Shown piece by piece: positions 35,326 through 43,369 of a DNA stretch of 50,241 nucleotides. The stretch spans positions 1 to 50,241 of the forward strand of contig CANLPK010000012.1 in NCBI GenBank assembly GCA_947492885.1, written 5' to 3'. The notes under the pieces are model-generated. The model was given only the letters and a program-made list of their open reading frames with translations. It searched no databases and was not told where the DNA came from. The position numbers were made by a program, and so were the translations under genes. The stretch's first letter is position 1. Each line of letters opens with the position of its first letter. Source of the stretch: Bacteroidota bacterium (GTDB lineage Bacteria; Bacteroidota; Bacteroidia; UKL13-3).

Positions 35326-35333
35326 CAAATTTA
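35326..35333 (-). promoter_or_regulatory. candidate -7 box of the TPR-CHAT gene
   Basis: TAAATTTG on the minus strand lies about 54 nt upstream of the ATG. A matching -33 TTG was not found, so support is moderate. Confidence 0.4.
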
Positions 35334-35393
35334 GGATTCGACGGCATATAAAAAATACTACTTTAAGGGTATTTTAGTGATACTGCTCATTCG

Positions 35394-35900
35394 CTATCCC
35401 TTTTGATTTAGGGTATTGAAATAATTATAATCGGTATTCACGATGCCCTCGGTAATGCCAATGGTGTGAGCCATGGTGATGAGTTGGCCGCGATGAAAAC
35501 TACTATGATTTACAACATGCACAATATACTCGTACCTGCTCAAACTGTTTTGCATCCATTCGGCATTCAGTTCCAGCATATCATTCAACTGGGCATCTGT
35601 AAATGCTGCAAACTGCTCTTGTATTTGAATGGAGACTTCCCCTAATTCACGTAAAATATTTTCTACTTCGTTATGTCTTACCGACCAATTGAAATTTGTG
35701 GTATCCTTCTCGGTGATGAATGCCAGCCAGAATTTCTGTGCTCTTAAAATATGCTGCAATGTGAAATCCAATGACTTAAAACTCGAAGGTGTTTCCTGAT
35801 AAAGTAACACCGTATCAACCTGCTGTAGCCATTGAATAATTTCGATGTTCGCCCAAGAATTGAAACGTGTGTAGTTATTTGTAAATTTAACGAGACTCAT
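35394..35900 (-). CDS. DinB family protein (metal-dependent four-helix bundle)
   Basis: DinB/YfiT-like proteins are four-helix bundles with a three-His metal site; many act as thiol-dependent transferases (bacillithiol or mycothiol type) or have unknown roles. The first His lies in LDFTLQHILRAQKFWLAF and the last two in HVVNHSSFHRGQLITMAH (NHxxxHRGQ). The 168-aa length is complete, unlike the remnant at 30022. It starts MSLVKFTNNYTRFNSWANIEIIQWL. It is 122 bp downstream-adjacent to the TPR-CHAT gene on the same strand and 20 bp from a GNAT gene, so it may share a transcript with the latter. Confidence 0.88.
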   Translation of the reverse strand: MSLVKFTNNYTRFNSWANIEIIQWLQQVDTVLLYQETPSSFKSLDFTLQHILRAQKFWLAFITEKDTTNFNWSVRHNEVENILRELGEVSIQIQEQFAAFTDAQLNDMLELNAEWMQNSLSRYEYIVHVVNHSSFHRGQLITMAHTIGITEGIVNTDYNYFNTLNQKG

Positions 35901-35920
35901 ATTTAGTGTATATATAATTT

Positions 35921-36388
35921 TTATCTAATCATGTCATAGCGATCCATTCCTTGGCCATAAAAATCGGGAGTAATTTTTGTAATTCGAAAACCTTGCTTCT
36001 CAAAAAAAGGATAGCTAAATTGGGTGGTATCTAAAGCAATTGCATATTGCGGATAACGTGTTTCAATTTCCTTGATTCGATGTAAAAGCAATGCCTTGCC
36101 TATTCCTTGCCGGTGCCTGTTGTGTGCTACCATGCCCCAAGTCATACTCGCTTCTAGTCCTTCTTTGGGTATATAGAATCCACCGCAAGCAGCAATTTTA
36201 TTTTCTAATTCCACCACATAGTAAAATTCCTCTCCAGTTTGTTTGTATGCCAGTTTCCCTTCATCCTGGCCTTGTAGCCATGACTCAAAATCGGTGCGCT
36301 CCGAGGGATCGAAATACTTAGGTGTATTGCTATTGAAGAGTTCAATACAAGCAGTATGATCTTGTGGTTGATAGGTTCTGATAATCAT
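35921..36388 (-). CDS. GNAT family N-acetyltransferase
   Basis: The GNAT fold is shown by IIRTYQPQDHTACIELFNSNTP at the N-terminus, the central YYVVELENKIAACGGFYI strand pair, and the acetyl-CoA-binding motif A VAHNRHRQGIGKALLLHRIKEI (consensus RxxGxG/A). The C-terminus FSYPFFEKQGFRITKITPDFYGQGMDRYDMIR is typical. I prefer the ATG at 36388 (MIIRTYQPQD), 155 aa; the track's 36397 adds MGH. The acceptor substrate cannot be inferred. Confidence 0.9.
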   Translation of the reverse strand: MIIRTYQPQDHTACIELFNSNTPKYFDPSERTDFESWLQGQDEGKLAYKQTGEEFYYVVELENKIAACGGFYIPKEGLEASMTWGMVAHNRHRQGIGKALLLHRIKEIETRYPQYAIALDTTQFSYPFFEKQGFRITKITPDFYGQGMDRYDMIR

Positions 36389-36429
36389 GTGGCCCATTGA
36401 GGGAGTGATTTAGTGACCTGAGTTTAAGT

Positions 36430-36777
36430 TTATTTTTTTTCTTTTTTTCTTGATGATTTAGCCAAAGGATTAAACTCGAGACATAGGTTAATCCAATAAT
36501 CAAAATCCTTTTTAGTTCTTCTTCCTTCTTCCTCAATTAATACATACCCAAGCATAGGGCGTTTACCCAATACCATGGTGGTGCATCCCGTTTTCTCTAC
36601 TACTACTTCATTCATTTCTGGATTGATACGGCACATCAAATTACCTCTAAAAACACCCACACACATTTTATCATTGAGCATGAACGCCAGTCCACCCATC
36701 ATCTCCATTTCTTCTATATTGGGAAAATCGCAAAGTGACTCTCGTATTCTATTCGCGAGGGCTTCGTTATAAGCCAT
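36430..36777 (-). CDS. TfoX/Sxy N-terminal domain protein
   Basis: The protein matches the TfoX N-terminal domain family: RIRESLCDFPNIEEMEMMGGLAFMLNDKMCVGVFRGNLMCRINPEM, then GKRPMLGYVLIEEEG and DFDYWINLCLEFN. TfoX/Sxy regulates competence in gammaproteobacteria, but stand-alone N-terminal-domain proteins such as this are widespread in Bacteroidota with unknown role. The 115 aa end in a Lys-rich tail (KSSRKKEKK), which may bind nucleic acid. The gene lies 12 bp downstream of the NfeD-like gene in the same direction. Confidence 0.88.
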   Translation of the reverse strand: MAYNEALANRIRESLCDFPNIEEMEMMGGLAFMLNDKMCVGVFRGNLMCRINPEMNEVVVEKTGCTTMVLGKRPMLGYVLIEEEGRRTKKDFDYWINLCLEFNPLAKSSRKKEKK

Positions 36778-36789
36778 AATAAAATTATA

Positions 36790-38112
36790 TTATATTTTTT
36801 TTACCCATACCATCATCGAGTTTTCCTTGTACACTTCGATGATCGATTGTGCATCTATAAATTCACCACTACTCACGGCATTATACAAGATTCCATTAAT
36901 TTCAATTTTGCCTTGGGGTTTTAAGTCGGTGATGGCTATGCCTTTCAGGTTTAAAATACTTTCACGATGCAAGAGGCTGTTCACTAATTTCGAATCGGCC
37001 AAGGTTTGGGTATGCGCTATGCGTTCGAAGAAATTTCTGCTCACCATAAACCGACTCAATACAATCGCAATTAAAATCGTAGAGATGAATGAGATACTCA
37101 CAATCTTTAATGCCAAATTCAATGAGCCATTACCCACCCCATCAAAATTGAAATAATCGTTCTTCACCATAGCAAGTATCAGCGATGAAATTAATAATAT
37201 GATTCCCGAAATCCCCGCCACACCGACTCCCGGTATCACAAAGATTTCGAGAATGAGTAAGACCAGTCCGATAAAGAATAAAACGATTTCCCAGTTGGCT
37301 GCGAGTCCGTCCATATAATTTGGAGCGAAATACAACATGGCGGCAATCAAGCTCACCCCAATAGGGAACATGGCTCCAGGGTGTTGAAACTCAAAATAGA
37401 TTCCACCCAAAATTAACAGAATTAAAATGCCACTAAGCATGGGTGCTTTAAGCAATCCAATAAATTTATCGAGAGCAGAAGGTTCATAGTAAATGAGTTC
37501 AGCATCGCTGAGTTGGGTGCGTTGAAGTACGTCGGTAATCGAATTGGCCTTGGCCTCACAAAACCCATATTTAATGGCTTCCTCTGCAGTAAATGTAATC
37601 ACTTGCCCTTTTTTATTGATGCTATCCACCACCACATTTCCATCCACCATCGCTTCGGCAATATCGCCTCGACGGTGATTTTGGGTGGCCGTACTGCGCA
37701 TGATGCCGCGCATATAACTTTGGTATTTATCGGGCAGCAATTCCCCATTTTGATTCACCACCGAAGCTGCACCAATAGTGCCTCCTGGATGCATATAAAT
37801 ACTATCGCAAGCCAAGCTAATGAGGGCGCCAGCACTAGCAGCATTATTATTAATGTACACATAAACAGGCATCCCCGCATTGAGGATGGTAGATCGTATG
37901 GAGTCGGCATCATCGAGCAAACCGCCATAGGTATTGAGTTCCATCACCACGGCGCTTACCTTTTGTTCGCGTGCCGATTGAAATGCCTTCTGCGTATATC
38001 TCCAGGTCTTGGGTGAAATTTCATCCATTAATTTAAATACCATTACCTTTTTTTGGGCCATGGCTTCGGTGATAAACAAACTAACGAAGAGTAAGAGGAT
38101 AATTTTTTTCAT
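36790..38112 (-). CDS. NfeD-family membrane-bound ClpP-class serine protease
   Basis: The signal peptide MKKIILLLFVSLFITEAMAQ is followed by a ClpP/crotonase-fold protease domain with the likely nucleophile Ser93 (NNAASAGALISLACD) and a candidate general-base Lys129 (PDKYQSYMRGIMRS). At least four transmembrane segments follow between residues of about 235 and 365, and the C-terminal about 75 residues form the NfeD OB-like domain (LKGIAITDLKPQGKIEINGILYNAVSSGEFIDAQSIIEV). The length of 440 aa is that of long NfeD proteins. The relatives (Pyrococcus 1510-N) cleave stomatin partners; no stomatin/prohibitin gene is adjacent here. Confidence 0.92.
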   Translation of the reverse strand: MKKIILLLFVSLFITEAMAQKKVMVFKLMDEISPKTWRYTQKAFQSAREQKVSAVVMELNTYGGLLDDADSIRSTILNAGMPVYVYINNNAASAGALISLACDSIYMHPGGTIGAASVVNQNGELLPDKYQSYMRGIMRSTATQNHRRGDIAEAMVDGNVVVDSINKKGQVITFTAEEAIKYGFCEAKANSITDVLQRTQLSDAELIYYEPSALDKFIGLLKAPMLSGILILLILGGIYFEFQHPGAMFPIGVSLIAAMLYFAPNYMDGLAANWEIVLFFIGLVLLILEIFVIPGVGVAGISGIILLISSLILAMVKNDYFNFDGVGNGSLNLALKIVSISFISTILIAIVLSRFMVSRNFFERIAHTQTLADSKLVNSLLHRESILNLKGIAITDLKPQGKIEINGILYNAVSSGEFIDAQSIIEVYKENSMMVWVKKI

Positions 38113-38119
38113 TCCATCA

Positions 38120-38155
38120 CAAAGATATTGTTTTGAGTACGATAAGTTATCTTTG
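38120..38155. promoter_or_regulatory. back-to-back divergent promoters with near-leaderless starts
   Basis: CAAAGATA (38120-38127) and TATCTTTG (38148-38155) form a mirrored pair of -7 boxes 20 bp apart. The minus-strand box is 7 nt from the NfeD start and the plus-strand box 4 nt from the LysM protein start. A TTG at 38128-38130 could serve as -33 for the plus side. Confidence 0.6.
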
Positions 38156-38159
38156 CTCT

Positions 38160-38786
38160 ATGAAATTTTTATTTTCCATTAGTTTCATTTTGCTGATGCT
38201 CTCTGGTTGGGCCTTTCCACCCGATAGTACTGCCATTTATCATAAGGTGGTTTCGGGCGAAACATTGCCTGGCATTGCTAAGAAATACCATGTGAAGGAA
38301 TCGCAAATCAAGCAATGGAATAAACTTACCACCCCCAACTTGTTTATTGCCCAACGATTGATTGTAGGTTACAAGCATGCGCCACAACAACAAATTGTAG
38401 CTGAGAATTTAGCCCAAGCCGATTCATTGAGGAAGGCAGCAGCCAACAAACCCAAGGTGACGCCTCCAGTTGTAAAGCCCAAATCGCCGGAAAAGCCAGC
38501 ATCTCCCAAAGCCCCGGTGGAATTTGTTTCCAATGGACTTGCCTCATGGAGTAATACTATCACACCACCGAATCAATATGCCGCACTTTTTAATGGAGCA
38601 CCCGAAGGAACCATTATCAAAGTGACATGCACTAGCACCAACAAGGCTGTGTATGTAAAAGTAATTGGATTAATTACTGATGCATATCCGGCAGATAATT
38701 TAATAATATTGACTAAAATTGCCGCCGATAAGCTCGGAGTTACTGAACAAGATTTTGAATGTAGCCTGAGTTTCACTAAAGAGTAA
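38160..38786 (+). CDS. exported LysM protein with RlpA-like double-psi barrel
   Basis: The ATG at 38160 (MKFLFSISFILLMLSGWAF) begins a signal peptide; the track start at 38133 lies upstream of the promoter box. Residues of about 32-75 form a LysM peptidoglycan-binding domain (YHKVVSGETLPGIAKKYHVKESQIKQWNKL). A Pro/Lys-rich linker follows, then a C-terminal domain (GLASWSNTITPPNQYAALFNGAPEGTIIKVTCTSTNKAVYVKVIG) resembling the RlpA double-psi beta-barrel. RlpA proteins are septal-ring lytic transglycosylases or peptidoglycan binders. The Asp/His of active RlpA enzymes are not evident, so a binding role is possible. It lies in the periplasm. Confidence 0.85.
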   Translation: MKFLFSISFILLMLSGWAFPPDSTAIYHKVVSGETLPGIAKKYHVKESQIKQWNKLTTPNLFIAQRLIVGYKHAPQQQIVAENLAQADSLRKAAANKPKVTPPVVKPKSPEKPASPKAPVEFVSNGLASWSNTITPPNQYAALFNGAPEGTIIKVTCTSTNKAVYVKVIGLITDAYPADNLIILTKIAADKLGVTEQDFECSLSFTKE

Positions 38787-38794
38787 GGAGTTAC

Positions 38795-40063
38795 ATGCTT
38801 CAAAAATATTTTAATGCGAAGAGTTTTTTTTTATTGGGCGGATGCTTCTTAGCATTAGGAATTCCATGTGATGGATTCCTTCGTGGTTTAGAGAATACCG
38901 GCTTGATATGCTTACTCTTCTCAGCCATCCTCAACTACAAGAATTATAAACTGTCTTCACTCTATCAACCCATCAATCTCCTGTTTATGGCCTTGTTCGT
39001 GCTTTGTGTATTTGGATATCTATATACCAATAGCATCGAAAATTTAAACAGCAAAACCGGATTGAAGGTTTTGTTTTTACTCTTTCCAATTGCCTTTTCG
39101 CAAACACCGTCGTTTACCGACTTCGCTCGTCGTCTCTTCATAGGCATCTTTGTATTTGTGATAGCGATCCTCGCCACCCTTACCATGATTGATTATGCAA
39201 TGCATTTCGAGGAATATAATATCCTTATTCAGCAATCTAAACCCATAGAAATCATTGGTGGTACTATGCATATTTATTTTAGTATGATGCTGGCCTTGAG
39301 TGTGTTTTTAGGATTGCATTTGATACAAAAGAATTTTAAAATAATATTAACCACCACCTTTGATAAGCTGCTGCTCTTTGCCATCATCATCAATATTATT
39401 GCACTGCATGTATTGAGTGCACGCACCGGACTCATGGCATTTTACGCTGCATTGGTGATGATTTTATTGCGACATACGATTCGTACTCGTAGATATAAAA
39501 CCCTCATTGGGGGCTTGTTTGCAATGATTGCTTTCCCAATGGTGATGTATTTCTCGGTGGCATCTGTTAAGAATCGTATTGATAATACCTTCGACGATTT
39601 GAACCGTTATTATAATAATGACTATGTAGGTTACTATTCCATTTCCGGCCGATTTGAAACATGGAAAGTTGCCATGCATATCTTCGAGGATCATCCAATA
39701 TTTGGTGTAGGGAGTGGCGATTTGCAACAAGATATCGAATCGCAATATCTTATCGATGGAACCCGACTGATGCGCGAAGAAACATTACCCAATTGCCATA
39801 ATCAATATATTGAAACCTTGGCAGCACACGGTATCATTGGTTTTGCTGTATTCATCTCCATACTCATCCTCATGTTTGGCATGGTGAAAAAACTACCAAG
39901 AAATAATTATTTGATGCTGGCTTTCGTCAGCTTGTTCGTGACGGGCTTTAGTGTTGAAAGCCTCATTGAACGTGAAGCCGGTATTACTCTCTTCCTATTT
40001 TTCTTCTACCTCATTCGAAATAATGCTTACGATTCGGAGATGAATACTTCCGTCGCTCCATAA
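38795..40063 (+). CDS. O-antigen ligase-like (Wzy_C) membrane protein
   Basis: About ten hydrophobic segments are visible in 422 aa. The large periplasmic loop in the second half contains SGRFETWKVAMHIFEDHPIFGVGSGDLQ and ETLPNCHNQYIETLAAHGIIGF, the paired signature of the O-antigen ligase/polymerase (WaaL/Wzy) superfamily. Such enzymes join or polymerise undecaprenyl-linked glycans at the outer face of the inner membrane. It begins 8 bp after the LysM gene. Ligase and polymerase cannot be told apart from sequence alone. Its last 37 bp overlap the convergent Smr gene. Confidence 0.88.
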   Translation: MLQKYFNAKSFFLLGGCFLALGIPCDGFLRGLENTGLICLLFSAILNYKNYKLSSLYQPINLLFMALFVLCVFGYLYTNSIENLNSKTGLKVLFLLFPIAFSQTPSFTDFARRLFIGIFVFVIAILATLTMIDYAMHFEEYNILIQQSKPIEIIGGTMHIYFSMMLALSVFLGLHLIQKNFKIILTTTFDKLLLFAIIINIIALHVLSARTGLMAFYAALVMILLRHTIRTRRYKTLIGGLFAMIAFPMVMYFSVASVKNRIDNTFDDLNRYYNNDYVGYYSISGRFETWKVAMHIFEDHPIFGVGSGDLQQDIESQYLIDGTRLMREETLPNCHNQYIETLAAHGIIGFAVFISILILMFGMVKKLPRNNYLMLAFVSLFVTGFSVESLIEREAGITLFLFFFYLIRNNAYDSEMNTSVAP

Positions 40064-40974
40064 CCAAATTCATCGGTAGGGGCATCCTTTATTTCTTTGA
40101 CGTGCGTATTGGTTTTAAGCACTTTCACAATCTCATTTTTTAGCTTCAAGTTACCTACTCCATGAATGAAAGTCACCTTTTTCATTCCTGCTGCCATTGC
40201 ATCTTCCAGGTTCTTCTCAAAATACTTTAACTGCGCCTGCAAAGTTTCTTGCTTGGTTAACTGGGTATAGTTATTATGAATTTTGTCGATATGTAAGTCG
40301 ATGATGGAAAGGGGCGCTTTGAGAGCAGCGATGGTTGTTTCCACTGCTTCAGATCGTGGTTGGAAGGTGGCCAGTTTCTGAATGGCTTCTTCATTCAAGG
40401 CTTCATTAATTAAAAACAAATACCCTTGCTTTTGTAAGATGGGCGTGGCTCTCAGGTGCTTGAAGAAGCGGGAAGCAGGCACTTGCAAGTTCTTCACCAC
40501 GGGCGACCAGGCAGTTTGTTCGGGTTTGATTAATACCTGGAAATTAAATTCAGGCCAATTAGCAAACTGATCCATTGCTAATTTATCAACGCTCTTATAA
40601 TCGAAAGCATCTACCATAGCAAAGAATTTCGGTGTTAGCTGCTGGTCTTTGGTGGTATAGTAATTTACAAAAACTCGTTGGTTGGTATGGTTGATGAAAT
40701 ACAGTTCCATCTGTTGATCGTTGAGCTGAACAAAAGATGCGTAAAGGTTTTCATCGAAGCCCTTGTCGGCAGTTTTTACTTCTACCACGGCCGTTGTTGC
40801 TGCGGTATTACTAAAATCTTCAAACGATATTTTTACGATTTGACCAATTAAAACCGGAATCTCAAAATCGTTATCTACGGTAACGCCCACCATCTCATTG
40901 CTGAGGATTGCCGACACGATGCCATCCATGTTTTCGTTTACAAAGCGAACCTTATCTCCAATACTAAATTTCAT
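40027..40974 (-). CDS. DUF2027/Smr domain protein
   Basis: The N-terminus MKFSIGDKVRFVNENMDGIVSAILSNEMVGVTVDNDFEIPVLIGQIVKIS is the DUF2027 SH3-like opening seen in Bacteroidota. The middle (VQLNDQQMELYFINHTNQRVFVNYYTT) is beta-rich. The C-terminus (IDLHIDKIHNNYTQLTKQETLQAQLKYFEKNLEDAMAAGMKKVTFIHGVGNLKLKNEIVKVLKT) is a Smr domain with the HGVG motif, a nicking-nuclease or RNA-cleaving fold linked to MutS2 and ribosome rescue. The role of this form is unknown. The ATG is preceded by TACCTTTG at 4 nt. The 3' end overlaps the ligase-like gene by 37 bp. Confidence 0.9.
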   Translation of the reverse strand: MKFSIGDKVRFVNENMDGIVSAILSNEMVGVTVDNDFEIPVLIGQIVKISFEDFSNTAATTAVVEVKTADKGFDENLYASFVQLNDQQMELYFINHTNQRVFVNYYTTKDQQLTPKFFAMVDAFDYKSVDKLAMDQFANWPEFNFQVLIKPEQTAWSPVVKNLQVPASRFFKHLRATPILQKQGYLFLINEALNEEAIQKLATFQPRSEAVETTIAALKAPLSIIDLHIDKIHNNYTQLTKQETLQAQLKYFEKNLEDAMAAGMKKVTFIHGVGNLKLKNEIVKVLKTNTHVKEIKDAPTDEFGYGATEVFISES

Positions 40975-40978
40975 GGGT

Positions 40979-40986
40979 CAAAGGTA
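40979..40986 (-). promoter_or_regulatory. TACCTTTG -7 box 4 nt before the Smr protein start
   Basis: The minus-strand sequence TACCTTTG-ACCC-ATG implies a near-leaderless transcript. It fits the TAnnTTTG consensus exactly. Confidence 0.5.
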
Positions 40987-41036
40987 GTGCATAATTTCTG
41001 CGTGTATTATTCATTGTTAATTCCCGTTTAATAAGT

Positions 41037-41044
41037 AATCTTTG
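41037..41044 (+). promoter_or_regulatory. AATCTTTG -7-like box 4 nt before the flavoprotein start
   Basis: AATCTTTG-CAAC-ATG, with a TTG about 20 bp upstream, resembles a Bacteroidota promoter. The first base departs from the TAnnTTTG consensus. Confidence 0.4.
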
Positions 41045-41048
41045 CAAC

Positions 41049-42260
41049 ATGGATATTGCCATTATTGGGGGAGGAGCCTCCGGATTTTTTTGTGCTTTGA
41101 ATATTGCGATGCAGAGACCGGATGCGCAGATCACTATCTTTGAACGCACTTCCACCTTATTGGGTAAGGTGCGAATAAGTGGTGGCGGGCGTTGTAATGT
41201 TACGCATTCGTTATTTGATGCGCGCGATTTGGTTAAGAAATATCCTCGGGGTGCGCGCGAAATGCTGAGTCCATTCATCAAATTCAATCCCGAAAATACC
41301 ATCGAATGGTTTCGACAGCGAGGCGTAACATTGAAGACAGAGCCCGACGGACGAATGTTTCCAGTGACGGATTCATCGGAAACTATTATCGATTGTTTCT
41401 TGAGAGAAGCGGAAAAATTGGGAATCCAGATTTTGATGAATGCGGGAATCACGGAAATTAAAAAAACGGAACATGCCTTCGAATTGTATACCAATACTCA
41501 ACGCTATCGTTGCGATGCCGTGGTGGTTGCTGCTGGGGGAAATATCGCAGAAGACCTTAAAAAAACATTATTGGAGATGGGACATACTTTTGTTCCATCG
41601 GTGCCTTCCTTATTCACTTTCAATGTACCCAAGCATCCCATCAATAGCCTCATGGGTGTGAGTGTGCCCATGGCAACAGTGAAGATTGCAGGCACCAAAT
41701 TAGTTGAAGAAGGCCCCATTTTAATCACCCATTGGGGATTCAGTGGGCCCGCCATTCTAAGGCTTTCGGCTTGGGGTGCCCGACATCTGGCATCGGTAAA
41801 TTATGAGTTTAAGTTCATCATCAATTGGATTCATGGAAGCACGCCAGACTATATTTTTCAAGAGCTTTCCAACTATAAGCAATGGCATCAGCAAGCCAAT
41901 ATTTTAAATTCACCCATCGATATTCCCAAGCGACTGTGGAAGTTTTTTGTGAATGATACTGGCATCGACGACCATACTATTTGGCAAGCAGTACCCAAGC
42001 ACCTATTGCAAAAATTGGCAAGAAGGGTGAGTGTCGATGAATATGATGCACGTGGTAAGACGACTTATAAAGATGAATTCGTAACGGCAGGTGGGATTCA
42101 ATTGAAGGAGCTCGACTTCAAAACCATGGAAAGTAAAATGGTTCCTGGGCTCTATTTCACAGGAGAGATTATTGATGTGGATGGCATCACCGGAGGATTT
42201 AATTTCCAGAATGCATGGACTACAGCCTGGCTGGCCGCAAATTCTTTGGCAATTAGCTGA
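41049..42260 (+). CDS. HI0933/YhiN-like FAD-dependent oxidoreductase (BaiN-type)
   Basis: The dinucleotide-binding motif IAIIGGGASGFFCALNIA opens the protein, followed by the family hallmark VRISGGGRCNVTHS. The C-terminal FAD region reads FVTAGGIQLKELDFKTMESKMVPGLYFTGEIIDVDGITGGFNFQNAWTTAWLAA. The length of 403 aa is normal. Members are cytoplasmic flavoproteins; the related BaiN takes part in bile-acid reduction, but most homologues have no known substrate. It is divergent from the Smr gene with a 74-bp gap and 32 bp upstream of the OmpH-like gene. Confidence 0.92.
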   Translation: MDIAIIGGGASGFFCALNIAMQRPDAQITIFERTSTLLGKVRISGGGRCNVTHSLFDARDLVKKYPRGAREMLSPFIKFNPENTIEWFRQRGVTLKTEPDGRMFPVTDSSETIIDCFLREAEKLGIQILMNAGITEIKKTEHAFELYTNTQRYRCDAVVVAAGGNIAEDLKKTLLEMGHTFVPSVPSLFTFNVPKHPINSLMGVSVPMATVKIAGTKLVEEGPILITHWGFSGPAILRLSAWGARHLASVNYEFKFIINWIHGSTPDYIFQELSNYKQWHQQANILNSPIDIPKRLWKFFVNDTGIDDHTIWQAVPKHLLQKLARRVSVDEYDARGKTTYKDEFVTAGGIQLKELDFKTMESKMVPGLYFTGEIIDVDGITGGFNFQNAWTTAWLAANSLAIS

Positions 42261-42279
42261 AAAACCTCTTACAATTTAT

Positions 42280-42287
42280 TATTTTCG
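42280..42287 (+). promoter_or_regulatory. TATTTTCG -7-like box 5 nt before the OmpH-like start
   Basis: TATTTTCG-CGCCT-ATG matches the TAnnTTTG/TAnnTTCG pattern seen at other starts in this window. Confidence 0.4.
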
Positions 42288-42292
42288 CGCCT

Positions 42293-42907
42293 ATGAAAAA
42301 TCTCTCTCTCATTCTGAATTTGGTATTGGCGGTTGCCGTTGGCGTGCTATTCTGGTTGCATTTTAAAGGAGGCAAAGGAATTGAACCTACCAAGCATATT
42401 AACTTCGGTGATAAAAACATGCGTATCGCTTATGTCGATGTTGAAAAAATTGATAGCAGCTATAAGTTCATTACCGACAAGCGCAGTATCATGGAGAAAG
42501 AGGTGGAAGCGAGTCGTAACTCATTGGCTTCAACAGAGCAATTGCTTACTGCAGCACAAACTAAATTGCAGGAAGATGCATATCTTTTGGAGAACAATGC
42601 CAATATCAGCATGACTGATAAGTACAATAAACAAAAGGAATTGCAAGCGCGTTATGAAAAGTTTCAGCAAGACTATGCCGTATATCAGCAGCGTAAAGAT
42701 GTTATGGAGCGCGAATTAGATGCGAAGATTCAGAACTTCAATAAGGCCATGATGCAGAGCTTAGATAATAATATTAAGAAATATAATCTCGATCAGAAAT
42801 ACGATTATATCCTTACCAAACAGCAAATGTTATTGGCCAACGATAGCCTCGATATCACCGAAGATATCTTGAATATGCTCAACCAAGAATATTTGGATTC
42901 TAAGTAG
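42293..42907 (+). CDS. OmpH/Skp family periplasmic chaperone
   Basis: Skp/OmpH proteins hold unfolded outer-membrane proteins in the periplasm. The N-terminal hydrophobic segment MKNLSLILNLVLAVAVGVLFWLHF is a signal anchor or uncleaved signal. RIAYVDVEKIDSSYKFI is the conserved first strand, and residues of about 65-170 form a long charged coiled coil (EKEVEASRNSLASTEQLLTAAQTKLQEDA, KQKELQARYEKFQQDYAVYQQRKDVMERELDAKI). The C-terminal strand YDYILTKQQMLLANDSLDITEDIL closes the barrel body. The 204-aa length is slightly above the usual. It overlaps the convergent membrane protein gene by 8 bp. Confidence 0.9.
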   Translation: MKNLSLILNLVLAVAVGVLFWLHFKGGKGIEPTKHINFGDKNMRIAYVDVEKIDSSYKFITDKRSIMEKEVEASRNSLASTEQLLTAAQTKLQEDAYLLENNANISMTDKYNKQKELQARYEKFQQDYAVYQQRKDVMERELDAKIQNFNKAMMQSLDNNIKKYNLDQKYDYILTKQQMLLANDSLDITEDILNMLNQEYLDSK

Positions 42908-43295
42908 TTTGACGTTTCAATAGTATTGGAATAATACCTCCAATGATGGTTGAAGCAACACCTAAGCCAATCATCCATTGTGGATGAAGGATTGTGAAGA
43001 AGTTCACCAAAACCACAATTAAGAATACCCCCACCGTACCATAGGCCATCTTTTTAAGTGTGGCCATCTGCATTGTCACGATGCTTCCAATTAAGCAAGC
43101 GATACCATAACTAATGGCATTGGTAATTAGTAAGTTTTTGGGCAAACTATTGATATAGGCTTCAAAATCGGCTTTGGGTAAATTGGGAGCTGGAGGTGCT
43201 ACTTGAAAGAAAGGAGGGATGGTATTCTCAATCACCATCAGTACTAAAAAAGCAGCGACGAGTCCGGCGAAAATGGCAAGTAAATTTTTATACAT
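42900..43295 (-). CDS. small four-helix inner-membrane protein (second family member)
   Basis: Four hydrophobic segments (LLAIFAGLVAAFLVLMVI, LLITNAISYGIACLIGSIV, MAYGTVGVFLIVVLVNFFTIL, MIGLGVASTIIGGIIPILL) enclose a loop with IPPFFQVAPPAPNLPKADFEAYINSLP. The plan resembles the product of 28372-28791, so the two are probably distant paralogues. The ATG at 43295 (MYKNLLAIFAG) is the better start; the track's 43316 adds MPATYSI. The function is unknown. It lies on the opposite strand to both neighbours. Confidence 0.75.
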   Translation of the reverse strand: MYKNLLAIFAGLVAAFLVLMVIENTIPPFFQVAPPAPNLPKADFEAYINSLPKNLLITNAISYGIACLIGSIVTMQMATLKKMAYGTVGVFLIVVLVNFFTILHPQWMIGLGVASTIIGGIIPILLKRQTT

Positions 43296-43369
43296 AATAG
43301 AATAGGTTGCAGGCAAATAAAAAGATTTTCACCGATTAGAAAAATTTATTTTAATTCGAAGAACCGAAT

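Noticed and set aside
37513-38016. 167-aa plus-strand ORF antisense to the NfeD gene
   Set aside because: Long only because of the codon use of the opposite strand; His/Ile-rich shadow without domain features.
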